From the NCBI GenBank assembly GCA_037893225.1, contig JAZGUH010000765.1, forward strand, positions 186,001 to 250,000: a DNA stretch of 64,000 nucleotides, written 5' to 3'. Both the position numbers and the translations under genes were made by a program. Numbering within the stretch: the first letter of the stretch is position 1; each line of letters opens with the position of its first letter. Positions 56,683 through 64,000 of this stretch are shown here, piece after piece. The DNA is from Hippasteria phrygiana. Lineage: Eukaryota > Echinodermata > Asteroidea > Valvatida > Goniasteridae. The notes beneath the pieces are model-generated. The model did not search any database, had not been told where the DNA came from, and worked only from the letters and a program-made list of their open reading frames with translations.

Positions 56683-58410
56683 TTAAGAATCCAGTTTGCG
56701 GATGAGATTTTTAATCCTCTGCTGCATAGCTTTTTGAATGATGGGGCAGTTACGCAGGGGTTTAAGCTGTTTGACAAGTCCAGGCATGTTGTGGGTAAAT
56801 TTCCGGGCAATTTCTTTGGGTTTCCGTTGGTTTTTAACGGAGGAGAGAAAATTGACAAGATCCTTGTGATTTAGAGGTTTGTTTGATGTTGGGAGGACCG
56901 TGGGGTACGAGTCCTCCTCTTCCTCCCACTGAGCCGAGTCATCGCTTGTATCTCCTGCGGACTGTTGACTAGAGATGGACGTGGGGGCCGAAGTAGATGG
57001 GGGGATGGAACCCGGTGTGAAAAGGGGGGTTTCAGGAATAGTGTTGACCGGGGAGGATTCAGGATCGGAGGAGGGGATGAGGGTGGGATCAAGGGAAAGG
57101 GGAAAAGGGACGGATGTGGGCATGGGTGTCTGTGATTGACTGGAGGTGGCATCTAGAGCCTGAGTTAGTGTCAGGGTGGTGGATTTTGCAGGGAGAGTCG
57201 GTTGGGCCTTTTTCCTCAGTTTATGTTGGGAGGAAGGTGATTGGAGGGGGACAAAATGGGGACCGTCGTCGGGGGATTTCGAGGGGGACAGTTTACGTTT
57301 GGTGATGACGGCGTCCGAGTACTTCCTCGTTGGGGCAGGCGGGGTGCCCCAGATGTATTTGGTTGTGTCCATGGGTGGAGGAGTGTCCGCATCAAGTCCA
57401 GCGGACACCGGGTTCGGATTGACCGAAGGGGACGATGGGGCAGAGGCTGAGGTGCGTCCGCCTGGGGGGTTTGGTGGGGGGCGGAGGGAAAACCCCCGGG
57501 AGCGCCAGCCTTCACCGCCGGCGGCGGGTGCCCCGGCAGATGCCGGAGCACCTCGAGGCACGGCAGGTTTAGTCCGGGCAGGCGTGCGCTGGGCCCCGCC
57601 CGGCGGTACAGCCGGGGCTCCCGCGGTGGGCCGGGAAGGGGATTTGGGATGATCAGGGCGGGGATTGGAGACCTTGGGGGGATGTCTTGGGTCAGATTTG
57701 TTCTTCATGAAGGTGGGAGGGGGATTTAGAGGGTTGATGGGTTTGTCCTGGTTGTCATTGGAGGGGGGGTGCTTCTTGCAAGAACGGCTGATGTGTCCAT
57801 ACTCGCCGCAGTTAAAACAGCGGATCGACTCAGTGGAGAGGAAGACACGATAGTGAACTCCAGAAAACGTGAAATTAATATGGTCAGGGGGGTTGATATT
57901 GGGTTTTAGCAGTACCTGGACTTGTCGGCGAAATGACATTACATGGGTAAGATCTTTGTTCTTCATTCCTACAGGTATGGGTCGGATAGAGGAAACAACC
58001 TTACAAAAACCAGATAAGTTATTGACAAGGATTGAATTAGGGATTTCAGGGTATACATTGGATAGGGTAAGTCGGGTGGAAGGTTGCATTAAGGGGGTGA
58101 GCTCAAGAAATGAGTCGCCGTGCGTCAGACCGATAGAAGTGGCGACGGCGACATCATCTCTGGAGCTCAGATACACGGCAATTCGGTTTTTGGATATTCT
58201 GCTTGCTGAACAAATATGGAGGTCCGGTAGAGAGTTAGAGAAGCTGTGGAGGTAGTCGTTTAGGGATACATTTTCTATGGCTTGGAACGTGATGCCATTG
58301 TTCCTGGTGACGCCCGGGAATGGTTCGGCACCAGGAACAATGGGCTTGGTATGGGCGTCCGAGGTTACGCTCGGACGCCCAACAATGGAGGGACCTGCCT
58401 GACCGGCCAT
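56683..58410 (-). CDS. LINE 2 ORF1: RNA-binding protein with zinc knuckle
   Basis: Open for 599 residues from 58482; Met25 at 58410 (MAGQAGPSIVG) is the preferred start because the first 24 residues are a hydrophobic stretch without family character. RRM-like segments (KNRIAVYLSSRDDVAVATSI; RLTLSNVYPEIPNSILVNNL) lead to the zinc knuckle CFNCGEYGHISRSC, near residue 225 of the long frame. The middle is rich in Pro, Ala and Gly (PPNPPGGRTSA), then Ser/Thr/Pro. A basic C-terminal end follows. The product should bind element RNA. The other long frames in this segment, on both strands, result from its GC-rich, proline-coding composition. Confidence 0.88.
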   Translation of the reverse strand: MAGQAGPSIVGRPSVTSDAHTKPIVPGAEPFPGVTRNNGITFQAIENVSLNDYLHSFSNSLPDLHICSASRISKNRIAVYLSSRDDVAVATSIGLTHGDSFLELTPLMQPSTRLTLSNVYPEIPNSILVNNLSGFCKVVSSIRPIPVGMKNKDLTHVMSFRRQVQVLLKPNINPPDHINFTFSGVHYRVFLSTESIRCFNCGEYGHISRSCKKHPPSNDNQDKPINPLNPPPTFMKNKSDPRHPPKVSNPRPDHPKSPSRPTAGAPAVPPGGAQRTPARTKPAVPRGAPASAGAPAAGGEGWRSRGFSLRPPPNPPGGRTSASAPSSPSVNPNPVSAGLDADTPPPMDTTKYIWGTPPAPTRKYSDAVITKRKLSPSKSPDDGPHFVPLQSPSSQHKLRKKAQPTLPAKSTTLTLTQALDATSSQSQTPMPTSVPFPLSLDPTLIPSSDPESSPVNTIPETPLFTPGSIPPSTSAPTSISSQQSAGDTSDDSAQWEEEEDSYPTVLPTSNKPLNHKDLVNFLSSVKNQRKPKEIARKFTHNMPGLVKQLKPLRNCPIIQKAMQQRIKNLIRKLDS

Positions 58411-58622
58411 GATGGCCAGCAGAACAAGAAACCCTACAAACATATACCAAAAACTACGTAAAAATACTAGAAACGAACACATATACAGGGTGGACTTGAT
58501 TTAGCTATATGTACATACAATATAATACAAGAAAAAAAAACAAGAAAAACGTGAACCTTACAAGGTTAAGGAAGCTAATGTATTACTTACTCAGGAGCTC
58601 GAGAGAAACACGTCCGCTCGCC

Positions 58623-58690
58623 AAATAAATAAATAAATAAATAAACAAAAAACAAACAAAAAACAAACAACATAGCATAAGAAATCGCAG
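58623..58690 (+). repeat. Right TAAA tract and flank match to copy A
   Basis: Five to six AAAT units (58623-58645) border the 5' end of LINE 2. They pass into an AAACAAA-rich tract and then AGCATAAGAAATCGCAG (58674-58690), which matches 45895-45911 at 16 of 17 positions. This is the right half of the site interrupted by the two LINEs. Confidence 0.75.
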
Positions 58691-60352
58691 TTTCTGAAGA
58701 CTGTATAAGTGGACCTTATACTAATTTGAATTACCACAGTGTCCATTCATTTTGGCGATTCATGATGTTATTGTTAAATTATATTGGAAAACGCCTTACC
58801 TGATTTCTCGACCTCTTTTTGGCCAAGGCGGTTAATTTTGTTTTTCATCCTCGTTCCTAAACTTTTTTATTTCTTTATTGTTCCCCAATGAGGTCGACAT
58901 TGCACAGCGTGAAAACAGGGTCGGTCGATATTGCAAAACAAACTAGCGGTAACGTATTACCGCATGACCGATAGTCAGAGATGATTCTTTAGAAATACGG
59001 TCATGAAACGTGCGCACGAATAGTAATTATACCAAGTACATGTAGATGCATACAAGTTTATCATTAAAGAAACAGCATGTCAGAACCATATGCCTGCATG
59101 TTAGGTCCGTGCACAGGTCAAAGCGACCCTTTCACCATGATTCGGGACTCATTTCATCATGTTGGGAACGATATAGTTCAATATTAAATGTTCTTTACAT
59201 TTAATTTTCGGTCTGATTCCGCCAAAATGTTTATATTCTCTTTCTTCCCTTATTTCATCCCTCATAACGCCCAAAACCATTTTTGCGGGTCTGTCAATCC
59301 GGCGTATAGGAATCGTTGACCGTAAACATTAAGTCGAATGTGACTGCGCTCATAGAATAAAATAGAACTGTCACTCCCGAGAAAAATATTTACCTTCAAC
59401 CAGATTCCTTAAGTTGTACGATTTAATTAGGCAGGTTAAAGTATATTTTGCTGATGGAGTGCTGGCTGGAAGGATGATTCAAGGATACTGGGATATCTCT
59501 GAATTTAGGATCTACTTAATCATTGAATTATTAATGTTGACACGTTGATAGAATATGCTGAACGTGGACCACCTGGGCTATAATCTATGACCATTGAAGG
59601 CCTTGTAGTTTTGATATCACTTCCATGTGGCCTCAGTTCTTGATTAATCTGATTAATTAATTAAATTTCCCTTCTGGTTCCCTTGTGGTTTATTTGCCGA
59701 TAATTAATTAAATAAAAAAAAAAAAAAAATGGAGGCCACGTCCTAACTCCATTTTTAATAAAGTGACTCCAAAACGATTTATACTTGCAGGAAACTGCCA
59801 GTGAGCATGCCCGTTAGCGCCATATTGAAATACGAAAAACAGTCCGAGAGCAGAATGTTGCCTGCGTTTAAATAGCTCAAAGCCATAGGCGTTATGTATT
59901 TAATACTATAAAATGCTGTCCGATATCATGGGAAAATAAGGTAACAAATCTGGTCCGTGGGGCACAGAGATGATAAAAAAATGTCAAATTGCTTTATCCG
60001 TATCATCTCGAGGGGCATAAGATATGCATCAGATTTGAGCTCTTGGGCATGAAATCGGACACTTCTTTGGAGTACAGTATACATAAAACTCAAAAATCCT
60101 TTGTATCTCGAAAAAAACTTAGTACATTTAGTTTGGTTGCCTTTCTCGGGGACAAGAAGAGACACACAGGTTTGAATAGTCCCATTTGGGATACAACAAG
60201 CCTTGCCCATGCTATTCGGACTTAGAAGGACCATGCATTATGCGACTGATTTTTAAGATTTGTTTATGCATATCGTTACGAATAACCGGCCTTCAGCCTT
60301 GGGCATTTGACCCATTTACGATCAATTTCCATATAAAGCTGTAAGCAAAATG
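58691..60352. other. Intergenic, nothing recognised
   Basis: A 16-base poly-A (about 59715-59730) is followed by a small hairpin TGGAG...CTCCA. Opposite short ORFs at 59926-60234 are chance. Confidence 0.4.
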
Positions 60353-60354
60353 TA

Positions 60355-61311
60355 CACCCTAAAAAACATCAGTCAGATTTGACTAGAAACCAGTTAAATT
60401 TGACTAGATATTCAGGGTCAGCTGGGTGCGACTGAAAATCAGTCAATCTGACTAGATTTTTCCAGTCAGTATTATTGACTAGAAAAAATAGTCATATAAA
60501 TAACTAGAATTGGAGTCAAATCCTACAACTTTTCCTAGTTTGTATGACTAAATCCGTTGTGATTTTGTTCATTTTCAGTCAACCAGAATTGGAGTCAAAT
60601 CCTACTACTTTTCCCCAGTTTGTATGACAAAATCCGTTGTCATTTTTATCAACCTTGGAACAAACAACAAAACAAGACATTGGCACGACTGTTTTCAATT
60701 CACCCTTTAATTAATACTCAAAGCAATGTGAACCGTGGCACTGTCTTTCAATCGATATAAATTTGACCACCTTTTCCAATAGCATCAGCCAAAATACACC
60801 AATAAGGAAACGTGCATAAGCCCAAATATCACAACATCAAACAGCAGTCTATTTTCCTTCAGCAACTATTTTCATGTTACTTTTGAGTCATAGTTGTCAT
60901 TTTAAATGGTCAACATAAACACCATTCATACATAAACACTTTTCTGAAACGAGCAGGATAACTTCTGCTTTTCAAAATGGCAAAATTAGAGCACTAGAAA
61001 TGTTTGGTTTAAAACCAAACACTTATAGAATTATATTAATTTGAAGCGACAAAAACGACATTTAGCCTATTCTCAGAAGTCGACGCGCGATCGCGACATG
61101 CGCGATGCGATCTCGCCCCTTTGAAAATGTTGGAAACCCGTCCGCCGCGTGACGTAAAATACGCAGTGACTAGAATCGTCGATCTTCGACGAAGTAAATA
61201 GGAATCTATTCAAAGCAATATATCGGTCAACGTGAAACTTCGGATGCTTGACAAAATTCCGAGTCAATTTTCAATAACTAGGAAAGCTAGTCAAAAGTTG
61301 TTTTAAGAGTG
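60355..61311. mobile_element. 957-bp non-autonomous DNA transposon with TA target
   Basis: Ends CACCCTAAAAAAC and, in reverse complement, CACTCTTAAAACAAC are bordered by TA (60353-60354 and 61312-61313). Sub-terminal GACTAG/CTAGTC words are scattered at both ends. An internal direct repeat of about 75 bases (60511 and 60587) shares GAATTGGAGTCAAATCCTAC and AAATCCGTTGT. A CpG-rich patch lies at 61080-61190. No transposase. Confidence 0.75.
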
Positions 61312-61313
61312 TA

Positions 61314-61770
61314 TGTCAGTGTTGGCATTATTGAATACAAGCTACCTATTGTAGCCTAAAAACATGATATTCTGTATTACCCATGCATATCTTTAAATAC
61401 ATCAGCCTTTGGAGCGGTTACCATAAAGGGACCGCATAAACGCTGACAATTATTCCCCAGGTCACTATATGATCTGCGGTAAAACACGGCCCATTAAGAC
61501 CCTCAGACCCTAAGACCCTCACAGCCTATCAAAAACTCTTTAACACCAACTCTCACAGTTTGTCAATCTGTCATTTGATAGGTTTTGATCTGTACAGCAG
61601 CTGGGTCGATTTTGGCCCTCGCGTTTACCAGATCCCGTACGCCGTGCGTGCAGTATAGGCCTGTGGTAAAAACATATGCACTCAGACATGGGAAATTGAG
61701 TGGCTACGGTTGATGTGTATCTGATGTTATCTCAGGCACTCGCTCCCAAACGTCTCTGATCGACCAATCT
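61314..61770. other. Intergenic, nothing recognised
   Basis: Short spacer between two fold-back-type elements; a repeated AGACCCT word (61497-61515) is the only local pattern. Confidence 0.4.
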
Positions 61771-61776
61771 GGGATA

Positions 61777-62610
61777 CTAGTGCATACCCTTATGTCACAA
61801 TATCTAGTTGAGTGGGTTTTTCGGATAGATTCTTGCCAAACAGTTTTTTTCTACTTAGTACATCATAATATTATCAACAATTGTTGTTGGCATTTTTTGG
61901 CGGCCATCTTGGTATAATGGCGGCCATCTTGAAATCTGATGTTAAAAAGCTCTATTTTGCTCAATAATTTGCTTTTCTTTTCCATATTTCTTTGTGAATT
62001 TTTCTTTTGTGCTCTGACAACTCTTTAATATATTAAATCAACAACTCATAACCCAAAAAAGTTTGAAAATACATTGAACAACCAGCCTATATTAAATCAA
62101 GATCAAGTGCTGAAATATATAAAAAAGAACGTGGCAGCCATTTTGAGCTTGGTAGCCATCTTGAAGCATATTTTAATCAATGTAATGTGCATATTTGACT
62201 GAGATCATTGATCATAACAAAGTAATGAGGTAAAGAAATATAAAATATTTAGACAAATCTGATTTTTGGATGTTAAAACTACTAACATTTGCCGCCATTT
62301 TGAATTTGGCAGCCATCTTGGTAATGATATGGCAGCCATTTTGAATTCAGGAACCATCTTGGGTTATGAGTTGTTGATTTATTATATTAAAGAGTTGTCA
62401 GAGCACACACAAATTCTTTTCACAAAGAAATATGGAAAAGAAAAGCAAATTATTGAGCAAAATAGAGCTTTTTAACATCAGATTTCAAGATGGCCGCCAA
62501 AAAAATGCCAACAACAATTTTTGATAATTTTATGATGTACTAAGTAGAAAAAAACTGTTTGGCAAGAATCTATCCGAAAAACCCACTCAATTACACAAGG
62601 GTATGCACTA
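61777..62610. repeat. Large fold-back element with nine YY1-type motifs
   Basis: The left arm (about 61777-62055) and right arm (about 62360-62610) are reverse complements with few differences, e.g. GAGTGGGTTTTTCGGATAG facing CTATCCGAAAAACCCACTC. Outer ends share AGTGCATACCCTT beside TA. CCATNTT motifs lie at 61904, 61924, 62138, 62156, 62295, 62313, 62336 and 62354, and inverted at 62487, often as GGCGGCCATCTTG. The centre is unique and there is no ORF. Confidence 0.87.
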
Positions 62611-62623
62611 TACTGGGGAATCT

Positions 62624-64000
62624 TGGCTGTCGGACGAGCTGATATTTCTATGGTAACGATGCTTGGACCCAATTCAGTGACCGCATACGCACTTTAAAAA
62701 GGAAAGTGTTAAAATCCAGTATTTTACGTGTTCGGTCATTAGTGACTAAATTTTAGATTCAACACCGCGAACGCGTTGAAACATACCTCTCATTTAATTA
62801 ACTTAACGAGGAGGGGGTTACCAGTGTCGATGGTGGCACTTTCAATGGCCTTTACATATAACTATGTACGGAAATCAAATGTACGCGAATCAACTAGTAA
62901 GTTTACAAAAAAGAAGGAACCAGACAGGTATATTCTCATGCCTTTTTTGTTAACATTATGAACATATATTTCGTAGGATAAATATATAAATCTTCAACAA
63001 TATGCTGAGTATATTCTTTCCTTTTTTGAACATAAAGGGTGTCACAAAAAGGTAACCCAACCTATGTACATACATGACCATTATTGTTGTTTTTATCATA
63101 AGCTACAGGTAATCTTTCCATTGATATCTTGGATGTATTTCTCTGGGCATGCATCACTGACTTCCATTGTCGTGAAAATTGTATATAAAAACCTTCTTGG
63201 GACAGCTTGTGATATCCATTACCAATTGTTAGCTTGGCGCATGGCCAGGGTATCATGATGGTTAGGTTGGGTTGTGAGTTATTTTATTAGGCTATTCAGT
63301 GTTTCCATACGTTTGACGTCTTTTCTTCATGTTTTCACTGGTACAATGTCCCTCTCAGTTTCGCACACTGGCTTACTAAGTGGCTGTTATGTATTGCCTA
63401 ATTCGTAAGTGTCGCTGGAGAATTAGCTCTGATGAGCAGCGCATCATGCACGCACGGATGTGAGTTTAATCAATCAGGTGACACCGAATGTATAATTTCG
63501 GTTATTTTTGAATCCGTCAACGTCATGCATAACCTTTATTTGCCAAATTCCCAGCCACAACGACTGCGTGGCTGCCCCGGTTGTCACACGATTCCCACAC
63601 GGTGATAGTCATGCATGATTTAGAATTGCGCGGAAAATCGATCCCAACAAATCGATGACCAGACATTGACTCGACGCACTGCCGATAGCGACTTCTGAAA
63701 TCAAATCTCGGCGCGCGCAGTTACCCATAATCACCATTCGCGTGCATTTCGAACACGGTGGCCCATTGTCATTGAGACGTATTTCGGTTTTTATATACCA
63801 GGCATGATGTGAATATAAACATGCTGTCAGTTGGTGATGCGGTGAAGTACGGCTACTCAATGGTAAACCGTGTAAGCCATTATAAGTATAATGCTAATGT
63901 TGCCATAAGTTCAAATGCAATCAAGAACGTGTACCGGTATTTCAGGAAAATTAATAAAGCCACGTGCGAGGTAATGTGACGTATATTTATCAAATTTGCC
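62624..64000. other. Intergenic to window end, nothing recognised
   Basis: No domain-bearing ORF, repeat or RNA gene seen. Small ORFs near 63060-63260 overlap on opposite strands and are chance. Confidence 0.4.

Larger units (their letters stand above)
52111..58622 (-). mobile_element. Tx1-clade LINE 2, full length with open ORFs
   Basis: A 6.5-kb element on the minus strand. The 5' end is GGCGAGCGGACGTG at 58622, directly beside TTTA repeat in its own sense. ORF1 and ORF2 are both uninterrupted. The 3' UTR (52111-52758) has two strong hairpins, a G-rich plus-strand tract and AATAAAG followed by a short poly-A (poly-T at 52112-52121). ORF2 differs greatly from LINE 1, so it is a different family of the same clade and not a recent duplicate. 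Confidence 0.92.

Noticed and set aside
56871..57652. Long GC-rich frames on both strands inside LINE 2 ORF1
   Set aside because: They overlap the Pro/Ala-rich part of ORF1, whose composition suppresses stops in other frames.

Overview
This window is animal genomic DNA. It is AT-rich, has few genes and is crowded with transposons; there are no bacterial operons. The host content is one complete intronless gene (a histamine-H1-like receptor) and two probable first exons (a tyrosine-recombinase-like domain and a THAP zinc finger), both ending in good splice donors. The mix of Tx1-clade LINEs, a CR1 tail, tRNA-derived SINEs, mariner, hAT and piggyBac MITEs and many fold-back elements suggests a marine invertebrate, most likely a deuterostome (echinoderm, hemichordate or amphioxus type). 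The species cannot be fixed from the sequence alone. The palindromic octamer TAGGCCTA occurs eight times where about one is expected, which may be a taxon signature.

Layout. 1-2.4 kb: a near-perfect 126-bp palindrome, an 800-bp fold-back element and a deleted mariner element. 2.6-4.7 kb: the receptor on the minus strand with a TATA-like box just upstream. 5-29 kb: no convincing gene; SINE pieces, a hAT MITE with a perfect 8-bp target duplication (9.4 kb), a CpG-rich stretch near 11.3 kb, three small elements with TA targets and one with a TTAA target (19-22 kb), half of the 1-kb fold-back element joined to a 283-bp ATCA microsatellite (27.3-27.9 kb), a 162-bp palindrome and the recombinase-like exon (29.1 kb). 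30-43.5 kb: SINEs, a 100-bp direct duplication, a hairpin cluster, a MITE next to a CR1 tail, and a satellite of about 90-bp units. 45.2 kb: the THAP exon.

The main find lies at 45.8-58.7 kb. Two different Tx1-clade non-LTR retrotransposons lie tail to tail, and all three of their borders (left, middle, right) are TAAA tetranucleotide repeat. A paralogous copy of the flanking repeat nearby lacks both elements, so it works as an approximate empty site. The left element has one frameshift in ORF2. The right element has both ORFs open and long hairpins in its 3' UTR. The two either share a preference for TAAA/TTTA microsatellite from opposite strands, or both used an A/T-rich cleavage site.

58.7-64 kb is intergenic, with a 957-bp element with TA target and a large fold-back element carrying nine YY1-type CCATNTT motifs.

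Four short segments (5.9, 15.4, 18.1, 38.4 kb) share a hammerhead-ribozyme-like core. All calls were made by eye, without database searches.
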